This document shows, one piece after another, positions 9,935 through 18,917 of a stretch of 64,000 nucleotides of DNA. The stretch is taken from NCBI RefSeq assembly GCF_005889735.1, contig NZ_VCKY01000009.1, positions 28,369 to 92,368 of the forward strand. The letters run 5' to 3'. A program made the position numbers and the translations under genes. Each line of letters opens with the position of its first letter. The stretch's first letter is position 1. This DNA comes from Nonomuraea turkmeniaca. GTDB lineage: Bacteria; Actinomycetota; Actinomycetes; Streptosporangiales; Streptosporangiaceae. Under the pieces are notes generated by a model. That model was given only the letters and a program-made list of their open reading frames with translations. It was not told the origin of the DNA and ran no database searches.

Positions 9935-10021
9935 GGGGTTCCCTCGCCTCTCTCCAGCACCCGTGTGCCGGGCTCCATGATGGTGCATTCCAGCCCTCAT
10001 CCCGGCCAGTCCGCCCAAGCC

Positions 10022-10057
10022 ACGACGCCCCCGCCCGGTCATGGGCGAGGGCGTCGT
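10022..10057 (-). terminator. Terminator after secF
   Basis: 15-bp imperfect stem (one mismatch), arms ACGACGCCCCCGCCC and GGGCGAGGGCGTCGT, 6-nt loop, 15 bases past the secF stop. Confidence 0.7.
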
Positions 10058-10071
10058 CTACGCGGTCCGGG

Positions 10072-11058
10072 TTACCCGTTGGCTACCGCTGCGCTTTTGG
10101 AACCCTTCTTGCCACCACCCGTGGAGGCGAGCCTCTTGGCGATGGCCTGGTACTTCGGCTCCCGCTCCTTCAGCGTCACCAGCAACGGCGTGGCCACGCA
10201 GAGCGAGGAGTACGTACCGACGATCATGCCGACGAACAGGGCCAGCGACAGGTCCTTCAGCGTGCCCGCGCCGAGCAGCGTGGTGCCGATGAACAGGATC
10301 GCCGCCACCGGCAGGATCGCGACCAGCGAGGTGTTCAGCGACCGGATCAGCGTGTGGTTGAGCGCGTTGTTGGCCGCCATCGAGTACGTCATCTTCGACG
10401 TGTGCCCCAGCTTGGCCGTGACCTCCTTGATCATGTCGAACACCACGACCGCGTCGTAGAGCGAATAACCGAGGATGGTCAGGAAGCCCAGCAGGGTCGC
10501 CGGCGTGACCTCGAACCCCGACCAGGCGTAGACGCCGGCCGTGATGACGAGGTCGTGGATGAGCGCGACGATGGCCGCGAGGGCCATCTTCGGCTCGAAC
10601 GCCATCGACAGGTACAAAATGATCGCCAGCATGAACACGGCCAGGCCGATCCAGGCCTTGTTGGAGACCTCACCACCCCACGAGGCGCCGATCGACTGGA
10701 TGTCGACCTGGTCGGCCGGGACGCCGTAGGTCTTGGAGATGGCGGTCTGCACCTGGTTGGTGGTGCCCTCCGAGAGGGTCTCGGTGGTGACCCGCCAGCG
10801 GTTGCCCGCGGTCTGCACGATCGGCTGGTGCACGCCCTCCTCGCGGAAGGTCTCGCGCACCGTCTCGATGCTCGCGCTGGGCGCGCTGAAGGAGAAGACG
10901 TTGCCGCCCTTGAACTCAACGCCCAGGTTGAGCCCGTTGATCAGCAGACCCGCGAGCGACACGATCAGCAAAAGGCCCGACAGGCTGTACCACAGCCTCC
11001 ACTTGCCGACGAAGTCGACGTCGATCTCGCCGCGGTAGAGGCGACGTGCGAGTCCCAT
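10072..11058 (-). CDS. secF: Protein translocase subunit SecF
   Basis: RND-type membrane subunit that works with SecD to help SecYEG export proteins using the proton gradient. 328 aa with six predicted membrane helices: one near residues 22-42 (LWYSLSGLLLIVSLAGLLI), a periplasmic domain (about 45-150, starting GVEFKGGNVFSF), then five helices in 160-300. The signature LGYSLYDAVVVFDMIKE is present. A Lys/Ser/Gly-rich cytoplasmic tail follows. The start is one base after the secD stop, so the two are co-translated. Confidence 0.95.
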   Translation of the reverse strand: MGLARRLYRGEIDVDFVGKWRLWYSLSGLLLIVSLAGLLINGLNLGVEFKGGNVFSFSAPSASIETVRETFREEGVHQPIVQTAGNRWRVTTETLSEGTTNQVQTAISKTYGVPADQVDIQSIGASWGGEVSNKAWIGLAVFMLAIILYLSMAFEPKMALAAIVALIHDLVITAGVYAWSGFEVTPATLLGFLTILGYSLYDAVVVFDMIKEVTAKLGHTSKMTYSMAANNALNHTLIRSLNTSLVAILPVAAILFIGTTLLGAGTLKDLSLALFVGMIVGTYSSLCVATPLLVTLKEREPKYQAIAKRLASTGGGKKGSKSAAVANG

Positions 11059-11059
11059 C

Positions 11060-12847
11060 TCAGGCCTCCTGCGGGGTGGTCGTGCGCTTGGCCGTGCTGG
11101 TCTCGCTCATGCGCTCCGCGTCGAGACCGGACAGCGGGTGCCCCTTGGCGAAGAACTTCAGCTTCGCCAGCACGGCGATGAACGGCTTGGTGAACAGGAA
11201 CACCACCACGACGTCGATCAACGTGGTCAGGCCCATCGCGAACGCGAACCCGGCCACGCCGCCCACCGCCAGGAAGTAGAGCACGATCGCGGCGATGAAC
11301 ATGACGGCGTCGGCGATCAGGATCGTGCGCCGGGCACGAACCCAGGCCACCTCGACGGCCGCGCGGAGCGTACGGCGGCCTTCCTTCATCTCGTCGCGTA
11401 TACGTTCGAAGTACACGATGAAGGAGTCGGCGGTGATGCCGATCGAGACCACCAAGCCGATGATGTGCGGCAGCGACAGCCGGAAGTTGGCGTTCGTGCC
11501 GAGCACGACCACCGACGTGTACGTGATGACCGTGGCCACCACGAGGCTCAGCACCGCCACGATGCCCAGGCCCCGGTAGTAGAACAGGCAGTAGACCAGG
11601 ACGAGCGCCAGGCCGATGATGCCCGCGATCAGGCCGCCCCGCAGCTGGTCCTGCCCCAGGGTCGAGGAGACCGTGTCGACGGAGCTGCGGTTGAACTTCA
11701 GCGGCAGCGCGCCGTACTTCAGCTGGTCGGCCAGGGCGGTGGCGCTGGCCTGGTTGAAGCCGCCGGTGATCTCGGCCCGGCCGCCGGGGATCGGGCTGAT
11801 GATGTTGGGCGCGGTGATGACGACGCCGTCGAGGACGACCGCGACCTTGTTACGCGGCTCCTGCGAGTTGTAGGCCTTCGTGGTCAGGTCGCTCCACGCG
11901 CCCGCGCCCTTGCTCTTGAAGTCGAGCTGGACGATCCACTCGGTGGTGCCCTGCTGGACGCCCGCGCTGGCCGTGTCGATGTCGGTGCCGACGACCTTGG
12001 CGACGTCGAGGACGTACTTGTAGCTGCCGTCGGTCTCGCAGGCGGCGAACTGCTTGGCCGGGTCGTCCTGGACGCCCTGGCCGCGCTTCTTCGGGTCGGT
12101 GCAGTCGAGCGCCTGGAACTGCTTGAGCACCGCGGGGTCGATGCCTTGGGTGTCGATCCCGGCGTTGGGGTCCTGCATCGGCGGCGTGCTGACCTGGGCG
12201 GACGGGCTCGCCGTCGGCGTGGCCTTGGCGTTCTGGTCCTTCTTGCCCTGCTGCTGGCCGGTTTGCGTGGCGGACGGCTGCGCGCTCGGGGTGGGCGCGG
12301 TCAGCGCCGACGACAGGGCCTTGCCCGTCGGAGAGGCGCTGGGCGCCGGCGTGCCCGCCGACTGGGTCGGCTTGGCGGACTGCTCGGTCGACGGCTTGGC
12401 CGACCCGGTCGCCGAAGGCGAGGCCGCCGGGGTGGGCGCGTTGGTGGCCAGCTCCTGCGGAATCTGCGTGGCCTGCATGGCGAGCACCTGGCGGAAGCGC
12501 AGCTCTGCGGTCGTGGCGACCAGCTGGATGGCCTCATTCTGTCCGACGCCCGGGATGGAGATGATGATGTTGTCGCCTGACTTGGCGACCTCCGCATCGG
12601 AGATGCCGGTGCCGTTGACGCGCGTGCGGATGATGTTGACCGCGCGGTCCAGGATCTCCTCGGGAGGAGAGGTACCGTTCTGCGTCACGGGGGACAGGGT
12701 CACCGTCGTGCCGCCGGCGAGGTCGAGTCCCAGCTTGGGCGTGTACGCCTGCTGCAGGAGCATCGTCCCGCCCAGGGCGAGGATGAGCGCCAGCAGCACC
12801 AGGAGCGTTCGCCCCGGTCGGCTGTGGCGGCTGGTCGGTCGGGCCAC
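11060..12847 (-). CDS. secD: Protein translocase subunit SecD with low-complexity insert
   Basis: Partner of SecF. 595 aa: an N-terminal membrane helix (about 14-34), a large periplasmic region starting LGLDLAGGTTVTL, and five helices in about 390-570 with SIGITADSFIVYFERIRDE. Between about residues 138 and 235 the periplasmic P1 region is interrupted by a Pro/Ala/Ser/Thr/Gln-rich stretch (PTPAASPSATGSAKP and similar). Such inserts occur in actinobacterial SecD, but this one is long. GTG start at 12847; the upstream Shine-Dalgarno is weak. Confidence 0.94.
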   Translation of the reverse strand: MARPTSRHSRPGRTLLVLLALILALGGTMLLQQAYTPKLGLDLAGGTTVTLSPVTQNGTSPPEEILDRAVNIIRTRVNGTGISDAEVAKSGDNIIISIPGVGQNEAIQLVATTAELRFRQVLAMQATQIPQELATNAPTPAASPSATGSAKPSTEQSAKPTQSAGTPAPSASPTGKALSSALTAPTPSAQPSATQTGQQQGKKDQNAKATPTASPSAQVSTPPMQDPNAGIDTQGIDPAVLKQFQALDCTDPKKRGQGVQDDPAKQFAACETDGSYKYVLDVAKVVGTDIDTASAGVQQGTTEWIVQLDFKSKGAGAWSDLTTKAYNSQEPRNKVAVVLDGVVITAPNIISPIPGGRAEITGGFNQASATALADQLKYGALPLKFNRSSVDTVSSTLGQDQLRGGLIAGIIGLALVLVYCLFYYRGLGIVAVLSLVVATVITYTSVVVLGTNANFRLSLPHIIGLVVSIGITADSFIVYFERIRDEMKEGRRTLRAAVEVAWVRARRTILIADAVMFIAAIVLYFLAVGGVAGFAFAMGLTTLIDVVVVFLFTKPFIAVLAKLKFFAKGHPLSGLDAERMSETSTAKRTTTPQEA

Positions 12848-12890
12848 TGGTCGTCAGTTCTTTCGGATAGAGGTTTGTCGCAGAGCTTAG

Positions 12891-13271
12891 TCAGGACTGC
12901 TTGGTGCTGGAGTCCTCGCCGTCGTTACGATCCACGGTGGAGCCGGACTCGTGCTTGTCGTCCCCGGACTCGTCGGCGTCCCGCTCCTCAGCCGCCGCAG
13001 GCTCGCCGGGCGCGATGACGCGCCCGATCGCGGCCTTCACCCAGCGGGTCTCGATGCCGGGGGAGACCTCGAGGACGACGTCGTCATTGTCCACCGCGAC
13101 GACGGTCGCGAACAGGCCTGTCGTGGTCATGACGCGAGTGCCTGGTGTCAGGGAGTTCTGCATCTTGACCGCCTCTTGCTGCCGCTTGCGCTGGGGGCGG
13201 ATCAGCAGGAAGTAGAACACCACCACCAGAAGAATCAGCGGCAGGATGCTACCGAGTTGTCCCATGTCCAT
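12891..13271 (-). CDS. yajC: Preprotein translocase subunit YajC
   Basis: Small single-pass subunit of the SecDF-YajC complex, 126 aa. One membrane helix (about 8-27, ILPLILLVVVFYFLLIRPQ) is followed by the conserved RPQRKRQQE and GTRVMTTTGLFATV segments, then an acidic, disordered C-tail. The start ATG 13271 is preceded by GGAAGG. An extended frame to 13298 adds 9 residues without a ribosome site. It lies 43 bp before secD in one operon. Confidence 0.93.
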   Translation of the reverse strand: MDMGQLGSILPLILLVVVFYFLLIRPQRKRQQEAVKMQNSLTPGTRVMTTTGLFATVVAVDNDDVVLEVSPGIETRWVKAAIGRVIAPGEPAAAEERDADESGDDKHESGSTVDRNDGEDSSTKQS

Positions 13272-13407
13272 AAGGGGCGACCTTCCATTGTCGTACAAAA
13301 AGTTGACACCGGCCTCGCGCCGGAAATTCCGTGCGTTGCGTCGGGCCGCGCCGCTCAGCCCGTCAGCCTACACAGCCAGCCAAGCCACGGAGTGTAGGCG
13401 CTTGTTG

Positions 13408-13435
13408 CGAAACGCGGCAACGAGGCAGCGTTTCG
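13408..13435 (-). other. Hairpin in the ruvB-yajC gap
   Basis: Inverted repeat CGAAACGC / GCGTTTCG with a 12-nt loop. Together with the palindrome next to ruvB it may end ruvCAB transcription before yajC. Confidence 0.4.
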
Positions 13436-13460
13436 GCGCGCGGGGAAGTTCCCGATTTGA

Positions 13461-13476
13461 AACGGTTGCAACCGTT
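13461..13476 (-). other. 16-bp perfect palindrome after ruvB
   Basis: AACGGTTGCAACCGTT, 6 bases past the ruvB stop. It could fold as a weak terminator or be an operator of the LacI/GntR type for yajC-secDF. The sequence alone does not decide. Confidence 0.4.
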
Positions 13477-13482
13477 CTGTGA

Positions 13483-14523
13483 TCAGTCGAAAAGTGACGC
13501 TCCGAACGCATCCGGTGGCGGTGTCATTCCAAGATGCGCCCACGCGGAGGCGGTCGCCACCCGGCCGCGCGGGGTCCTGGCCAGCAGCCCCTGGCGTACG
13601 AGGAACGGCTCGGCCACCACTTCGACCGTCTCCGGCTCCTCCCCCACGGCCACGGCCAGCGTCGACAGGCCGACCGGGCCACCGCCGAACTTCCTCAGCA
13701 GCACGCCGAGCACCGCCCGGTCGAGCCGGTCGAGCCCTTCGGCGTCGACTTCGTACAGGTTGAGCGCCGCGGAGGCGATCTCACGGTTGATCACACCGCC
13801 GGCGCGCACGTCGGCGAAGTCTCGTACGCGTCTCAGCAGGCGATTGGCGATGCGGGGCGTGCCGCGCGAGCGCCTGGCGATCTCGTGCGCGCCCTCGGCG
13901 GGAACCTCGACGCCGAGCAGCTTGGCCGAGCGGAAGAGCACCTGCTCCAGCTCGGGCACCTCGTAGAAGTCCATGTGGGCGGTGAAGCCGAACCTGTCAC
14001 GCAGCGGCGCGGGCAGCAGCCCGGCTCGCGTGGTGGCGCCGACCAGGGTGAACGGCGCGATCTCGAGCGGGATGGCGGTGGCGCCCGGGCCCTTCCCGAC
14101 GACGATGTCGACCCGGAAGTCCTCCATGGCGAGGTAGAGCATCTCCTCGGCCGGCCTGGCCATCCTGTGGATCTCGTCGATGAACAGCACCTCGCCCTCG
14201 GCCAGCGTGGACAGGATCGCGGCGAGGTCGCCCGCCCGCTCCAGCGCCGGGCCCGAGGTGATGCGCAGCGGCGCGTTGAGCTCGGCCGCCACGATCATGG
14301 CCAGGGTGGTCTTGCCGAGTCCCGGGGAGCCGCTCATCAGCACGTGGTCGGGCGGGCGCCGCCGGCGCAGGGCGCTCTCGAGCACGAGCGACAGCTGCTC
14401 CCGCACGCGGCCCTGGCCGATGAACTCGCTGAGCCGCTTGGGCCGCAGGGCCGCCTCGATCTGCAGCTCGTCACCCGCGACATCGGCCGACACGAGCTCG
14501 CGCTCAAATCCCTCGCCCACCAC
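13483..14523 (-). CDS. ruvB: Holliday junction branch migration helicase RuvB
   Basis: AAA+ motor that, with RuvA, drives branch migration in recombinational repair. 346 aa. Walker [13 protein letters not shown] (about residues 66-77), Walker [10 protein letters not shown] (about 115), sensor [18 protein letters not shown] and the C-terminal winged helix are all present. The start is GTG 14523 or the adjacent GTG 14520; AGGAGG ends very close to both, so the true start is not settled. It is the third gene of ruvCAB and probably SOS-controlled from the box before ruvC. Confidence 0.95.
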   Translation of the reverse strand: MVGEGFERELVSADVAGDELQIEAALRPKRLSEFIGQGRVREQLSLVLESALRRRRPPDHVLMSGSPGLGKTTLAMIVAAELNAPLRITSGPALERAGDLAAILSTLAEGEVLFIDEIHRMARPAEEMLYLAMEDFRVDIVVGKGPGATAIPLEIAPFTLVGATTRAGLLPAPLRDRFGFTAHMDFYEVPELEQVLFRSAKLLGVEVPAEGAHEIARRSRGTPRIANRLLRRVRDFADVRAGGVINREIASAALNLYEVDAEGLDRLDRAVLGVLLRKFGGGPVGLSTLAVAVGEEPETVEVVAEPFLVRQGLLARTPRGRVATASAWAHLGMTPPPDAFGASLFD

Positions 14524-14657
14524 ACCTCCTCACCGGAACCGAACCTCAGGGTCCGAAGCTCTCACCGTACGGCTCCCGGCACTCACCGCGCAGCGACGGC
14601 GGGCGGTTGTTCGGCCACGGAAACCAGCAGAGATCGCGTTCGTCACGGCACGCGCGA

Positions 14658-15278
14658 TCATCGCACGCTCAGCGATCGCAGTGCCGCCTTCAACAGGGCG
14701 GCGACCTGGGGCTGACGGCCGGCGGCAAGCTCGGCGTCGGCGTCCGGCTCCACGACGGCGATCGCCTCGTCGGCGTCCTTGCTGGAGTAGCCCAGGCCCA
14801 CGAGGCCCGAGTGGACCTGGTCGCGCCACGTGGCCGCCCGCCGCTCCCCGTTGAGCGCGGCGTTGACGGCCTCCTCAGGCGTCCCGAGCCGGTCCTTGAG
14901 CTCCAGCACGATGCGCTGGGCGCCCTTCTGCCCGATGCCCGGCACCTGCGTGAGCGCCTTGAGGTCGGCGCTCGCCACGGCCACCCGCAGCGCGTTGGGC
15001 GTGTGCACGGCGAGCATGGCCAGAGCCAGCTTGGGCCCGACGCCGCTGGCGGTCTGCAGCAGCTCGAACACGGCCCGCTCGTCGTCGGTGGCGAAGCCGT
15101 AGAGGGTGAGCGACTCCTCGCGCACCACCAGCGACGTGGCCAGCCGGGCCTCCTCGCCGACGCGCAGCGTGGCGAGCGTGCCCGGCGTGCAGTGGGTGAG
15201 CATGCCGACGCCGCCGACCTCGATGACCGCCCCCTCCGGCGCGATCGCCGTCACCCGTCCCGCCACCGACGCGATCAC
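14658..15278 (-). CDS. ruvA: Holliday junction DNA-binding subunit RuvA
   Basis: Tetrameric junction-recognition subunit, 206 aa. N-terminal OB fold (MIASVAGRVTAIAPEGAVIEVGGVG), helix-hairpin-helix motifs (TASGVGPKLALAML and VPGIGQKGAQRIVLELKD, about residues 72-130) and the C-terminal domain III that contacts RuvB (about 155-206, LVGLGYSSKDADEAI). It lies 25 bp after ruvC and 134 bp before ruvB on the same strand. Confidence 0.95.
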   Translation of the reverse strand: MIASVAGRVTAIAPEGAVIEVGGVGMLTHCTPGTLATLRVGEEARLATSLVVREESLTLYGFATDDERAVFELLQTASGVGPKLALAMLAVHTPNALRVAVASADLKALTQVPGIGQKGAQRIVLELKDRLGTPEEAVNAALNGERRAATWRDQVHSGLVGLGYSSKDADEAIAVVEPDADAELAAGRQPQVAALLKAALRSLSVR

Positions 15279-15303
15279 AGGTCCCCCTCCGCCCTCGACG
15301 CGT

Positions 15304-15834
15304 TCATCGCCTGACGTCCTTTCGGGTGGCTCGGGCCAGGGCCTCGGCGAGCCGGGACTGGGCGCCGCCGCGCCACACGTGGCAGATGGCCAGGGCGAGC
15401 GCGTCGGCGGCGTCGGCGGGCTTGGGCATCTCGGGCAGGCGCAGCAGGCGGGTGACCATGGCGCCGATCTGCTTCTTGTCGGCGGTGCCGCTGCCGGTGA
15501 TGGCGGCCTTGACCTCGGACGGCGTGTGCAGCGCCACGGGCAGCCCGCGCCTGGCGGCGCACAACACCGCGATGCCGGCGGCCTGGGCGGTGCCCATGAC
15601 GGTGCGTACGTTGTGCTGGCTGAAGACCCGCTCGACCGCCACCGCGTCGGGACGGACGTCGTCGAGCCACTGCTCGATCCCCGCCTCGATGCCGATGAGC
15701 CGAGCGCCGAGCTCCTCGTCCGCGCCGGTGCGGACCACCCCGACGCCCACCAGCGTCAGCGGCGTGCCCGGACGCCCCTCGACGGCCCCCAGGCCGCACC
15801 GGGTCAGCCCCGGATCGACGCCCATCACCCGCAC
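15304..15834 (-). CDS. ruvC: Holliday junction resolvase RuvC
   Basis: Dimeric endonuclease that cuts junctions bound by RuvAB; 176 aa. Catalytic acidic residues are seen in [19 protein letters not shown] and the C-terminal [12 protein letters not shown]. The start is GTG 15834 behind GGGAGGGG; a longer open frame to 15939 crosses the SOS box and is rejected. First gene of ruvCAB. Confidence 0.94.
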   Translation of the reverse strand: MRVMGVDPGLTRCGLGAVEGRPGTPLTLVGVGVVRTGADEELGARLIGIEAGIEQWLDDVRPDAVAVERVFSQHNVRTVMGTAQAAGIAVLCAARRGLPVALHTPSEVKAAITGSGTADKKQIGAMVTRLLRLPEMPKPADAADALALAICHVWRGGAQSRLAEALARATRKDVRR

Positions 15835-15854
15835 CGGCCTGCCCCTCCCGCGCC

Positions 15855-15872
15855 GCCGAACACCTGTTCGGC
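15855..15872 (-). promoter_or_regulatory. LexA (SOS) box upstream of ruvCAB
   Basis: Perfect inverted repeat GCCGAACAGGTGTTCGGC on the minus strand. The core CGAAC-AGGT-GTTCG fits the Gram-positive/actinobacterial LexA consensus CGAACRNRYGTTCG, and ruvCAB belongs to the SOS regulon in mycobacteria. It lies 21 bases before the ruvC start, so LexA would block the promoter. Confidence 0.8.
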
Positions 15873-15960
15873 ACCAGACTCTACCCCGGCCGGGATGCCC
15901 GCGCACCGTGAAACGCCCGCCCCACCGGCTCAAGCGCACACCCGCGCGTGGAACGGCCTG

Positions 15961-17118
15961 TCAGAAGTAGTCGAGCATGTAGGGCTTGGCGGCGAAGACG
16001 GTGTCGAGGGCCTCGTCGTGCCGGTCGTCACCGGACATGAGCCCGGCGAGCCGGAGCGTGCCCGTCGGAACGCCCGAGTACAGGGCGGCCAGGCCGTTCG
16101 CGCTGAGCACCGCGCCGGGCGCGCCGCCCCCGGACTCCCCGATCGGCGTGGCGGCGCCGGACCCGCCGGAGAACTCCAGCCGCCACGTGCCGCCACCCCG
16201 CACCGGATCCTCCACGGTGACGACGGCCTCGCAGCTCACGGGCAGCGGATAGCCCCTGCGCTCCACCGCGGCGGCCACGTCCAGCACCCTGAACATCCAC
16301 CGCACCTGCTTGACCTGCTCCTTCCCGCGCTCGCGCAGCAACCACAACACCGGGTCGTCGGGCGCCACGGGCGCGATGACGTGCTGCGCGATCGAGGAGG
16401 CGGTGCCGACCAGGGACCACAAGGTCCTGGCGGTCTCCTCGGAGCCGGCGACGAGGTTTTCGACCAGGATGTCGTCGCCCTTCCAGCGGTAGATCAGGAA
16501 GCCGTCGCCGGCGAGGTAGAGGAAGTCGTCCTCGTCCTCGAGCCACAGGTTCCAGGTGCGCTCGTCCCAGGAGACCGGCCCGCTGGCGCGGGCGGCGCCG
16601 TACACGCGGTGCAGCACGGAGATGACCTCGGCGGCGTCACCGGGCACCATCCTGCGCAGCTTGACGTCCCCGGACGGCCGGATCTGGCGTAGTGCCTCGG
16701 CGGGGAGCCGCACGTTGTGCTGCGCTCCGGCGTGCTCGTAGCCGAGGGCCCGGTAGATGGGCGTGGTGGCCGGGTACAGCACGGACACCGCGTCGCCGAG
16801 GGACAGGGCCCGGTCGATGACGGCCCGCATGATCTTCGTTCCGACGCCGCGGCCGCGATCCTCGGGGCTGACGGTGACGCCCGCGATCCCGGCCATCGGC
16901 TGCGGCCGGCCGTGCCACCACTGCGTGAACTGCCGCAGCCGGGCGGCGGCGGTCAGCCTGGAACCGTCGAACGCGCCCAGATAGCGGCCCTCACCGAGCA
17001 AGGGGATCGACGCGCGGCGCCACCGCTCGGTGTCGGCCGCCGACAGCGGGCCGAACGAGCGCTTGCGGAGGTCGAGGACGTCGTCCAGGTCCTCGGGAGT
17101 CAGATCGCGAATTTCCAC
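15961..17118 (-). CDS. Eis-type GNAT N-acetyltransferase
   Basis: 385-aa acetyltransferase of the Eis family, which in mycobacteria acetylates aminoglycosides and protein lysines using acetyl-CoA. First GNAT domain (about 1-140) with the acetyl-CoA loop VTVSPEDRGRGVGTKIM; second GNAT-like domain (about 150-285); C-terminal SCP2-like domain ending in LDYF, the position of the family's catalytic terminal carboxylate. The start is GTG 17118 (MEIRDLTPEDLDDVL); the frame stays open to 17160. It lies between ruvC and yebC, which are normally adjacent, next to an unrelated permease. Confidence 0.85.
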   Translation of the reverse strand: MEIRDLTPEDLDDVLDLRKRSFGPLSAADTERWRRASIPLLGEGRYLGAFDGSRLTAAARLRQFTQWWHGRPQPMAGIAGVTVSPEDRGRGVGTKIMRAVIDRALSLGDAVSVLYPATTPIYRALGYEHAGAQHNVRLPAEALRQIRPSGDVKLRRMVPGDAAEVISVLHRVYGAARASGPVSWDERTWNLWLEDEDDFLYLAGDGFLIYRWKGDDILVENLVAGSEETARTLWSLVGTASSIAQHVIAPVAPDDPVLWLLRERGKEQVKQVRWMFRVLDVAAAVERRGYPLPVSCEAVVTVEDPVRGGGTWRLEFSGGSGAATPIGESGGGAPGAVLSANGLAALYSGVPTGTLRLAGLMSGDDRHDEALDTVFAAKPYMLDYF

Positions 17119-17146
17119 AACCGCCCAACCTACGCAGCCGGGTACG

Positions 17147-18775
17147 CTACCGCGAACCATTTGTGCTGACGGCGAGCCGGTCCAGGTAAAGCAGCTGAGC
17201 TGCCACGACGGCGGCCAGCGCGACGGCGACCACGAGCAGCGGCGTGGTGACGCCGACTCCGGGCGTGGTGGCGGCGAACGACCTGAGCTCGAACATCTGG
17301 GCCACGGGCGCGGTCGACAGATCGCGTCGCTGGGCGACCAGCAGCGGCCAGAACAGGTCCTGGGCGTTCACCAGCGCGACGGCACCGGCCAGGATGCCCG
17401 CCATGGGCAGGGAGGGCAGCACGACGCCGCTGAAGAAGTCCTTGTCGTTCCGCTCGGCCAGTCCCTTGCACAGCAGGGTGAGCACGAACAGGGCGGGCAC
17501 GCTCACCAGCAGGAACGGAAAGAGCGCGAGGAAGGTGTCGATCAGGCCGAGGTTACGCATGTTCTGCCAGTTCGCGACGCCCAGGGGGCCCGGGCCGACG
17601 AACAACCAGGGCGCGAAGGCCAGCAGCAGCCACTCGCTCCCGCGCCCCAGCGGCCGCAGGCCGCCGATGCCGAGTGCGGCCAGATAGGCGACCCCGACCG
17701 ACACCAGCGCTCCGGTGACGGCCGGCACCCAGGTGTTGACCTGCGTACGCAGCCCGCCCGCCTCGCTGCCGGTCGTGCCCAGCACGCCGGAGATCCAGGG
17801 CCAGGCCAGCACGATCCCCACGGCCAGGAAGAGCACCAGCGCCGCCACCCCGACGACGACGCCGACCGTCTTCGGCGACCCGTCCGAGCCGCCGGGACCG
17901 GAGACCGGTCCAGGAGGCGCCGCGGGCCCCGCCGACGGGGCGCCGGCGCGGGTGAGCGTGATGCGCAGCCTGGCCGCCACGGCGACGACGGTGGCGACGA
18001 TGCCCAGCACGCCGAGGAGGACCCCCGTGAGGGCCGCAACGGCCGCGCCAGAGCCGAACCTGGCGTCTCTGAAGGCAAGGTTGTACTGGAGGCCCGCGAG
18101 CGTCTCTGTGGACCGCTGAGGGCCGCCACCGGTGAGGACCAGCCCGATCGAGAAGGTCTGCAGGCCGACGGCGACGGCGGCGAGTGCCACGAGCACGCCG
18201 ACGACGAGCATGGCGGGCACCGCGGTGCCGCCGCGCAGAGCGGGCAGGAACGCGATGACCGCCAGCGCGCACACCACGCCGAACGTCGCGGCGCCGATGA
18301 TCAACCGCAGCGTCCCCGGCGCCGTGTCCGGCTCACGCAGCCCCTCCGCCAGCGCGAGCATGCCGGTCGCCTCCGGCCGCAGCCCCTGCATCCAGGCCGC
18401 CGCCACGCCCACGGGCGAGAACGTGACGACCGCCAGGGACAGCACGACCCGCCCGGCCCGCCGCGTCCAGGTGCCGCCCCAGTCGAGGGCCAGCGCCAGC
18501 AGCGGCGCCACCACCACGGCCACGAGCAGCGGCACGACGGTCAGCGAGACGGTGAAGCCGAGCGCCCGCAAGAACCCGGCGTCGTCCAGCAACTCGGCGT
18601 AGTTGGACATCCCCGTGTACGTGCTCTCCTTGAGGATGCCGCCGCTCTGGAAGCTGAGCCAGATCGTCTGGGCCGTCGGCAGCACCAGCGTGATGAGGGT
18701 GCCGAAGAGTGCGGGCACGGCCAGCAGCCAGCCGATCGCCCGATAGGACGTCTGCGGGGGGTTGGGGGAAGTCAC
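17147..18775 (-). CDS. Double permease of a sugar-type ABC transporter, orphan
   Basis: 542 aa with about 12 membrane helices. The two halves resemble MalF-like (about 1-285) and MalG-like (about 300-542) permeases joined head to tail by a Pro/Gly-rich linker (about 270-300). The MalF-like part contains TLAGLQYNLAFRDARFGSG; the MalG-like end has DFFSGVVLPSLPMAG and QDLFWPLLVAQ. The EAA loop that docks the ATPase is poorly conserved: GLAERNDKDFFSGVVLP lacks the usual EAA...G. No binding protein or ATPase gene is near. GTG start at 18775. The substrate cannot be told. Confidence 0.7.
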   Translation of the reverse strand: MTSPNPPQTSYRAIGWLLAVPALFGTLITLVLPTAQTIWLSFQSGGILKESTYTGMSNYAELLDDAGFLRALGFTVSLTVVPLLVAVVVAPLLALALDWGGTWTRRAGRVVLSLAVVTFSPVGVAAAWMQGLRPEATGMLALAEGLREPDTAPGTLRLIIGAATFGVVCALAVIAFLPALRGGTAVPAMLVVGVLVALAAVAVGLQTFSIGLVLTGGGPQRSTETLAGLQYNLAFRDARFGSGAAVAALTGVLLGVLGIVATVVAVAARLRITLTRAGAPSAGPAAPPGPVSGPGGSDGSPKTVGVVVGVAALVLFLAVGIVLAWPWISGVLGTTGSEAGGLRTQVNTWVPAVTGALVSVGVAYLAALGIGGLRPLGRGSEWLLLAFAPWLFVGPGPLGVANWQNMRNLGLIDTFLALFPFLLVSVPALFVLTLLCKGLAERNDKDFFSGVVLPSLPMAGILAGAVALVNAQDLFWPLLVAQRRDLSTAPVAQMFELRSFAATTPGVGVTTPLLVVAVALAAVVAAQLLYLDRLAVSTNGSR

Positions 18776-18873
18776 GTCGCCCGACCCTACGCCGCTCCCG
18801 CCCGATCGCGCACCTCAGACGGTACGAGACCCCGGGCTTTCGCCTCCACGCGCGACGTGCTCACACGCAAGCC

Positions 18874-18898
18874 GGGCCCCGGCGGGAAACCGGGGCCC
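18874..18898 (-). terminator. Terminator after yebC
   Basis: GGGCCCCGG / CCGGGGCCC, 9-bp stem with 7-nt loop, 20 bases past the yebC stop codon. Confidence 0.65.
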
Positions 18899-18917
18899 CT
18901 GGGCAGGAAGGGGGCGC

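Noticed and set aside
7079..10459. A 1126-codon plus-strand open frame
   Set aside because: It lies antisense to rel, apt and secF; the G/C-biased third positions of those genes keep the opposite frame open. No family resemblance.
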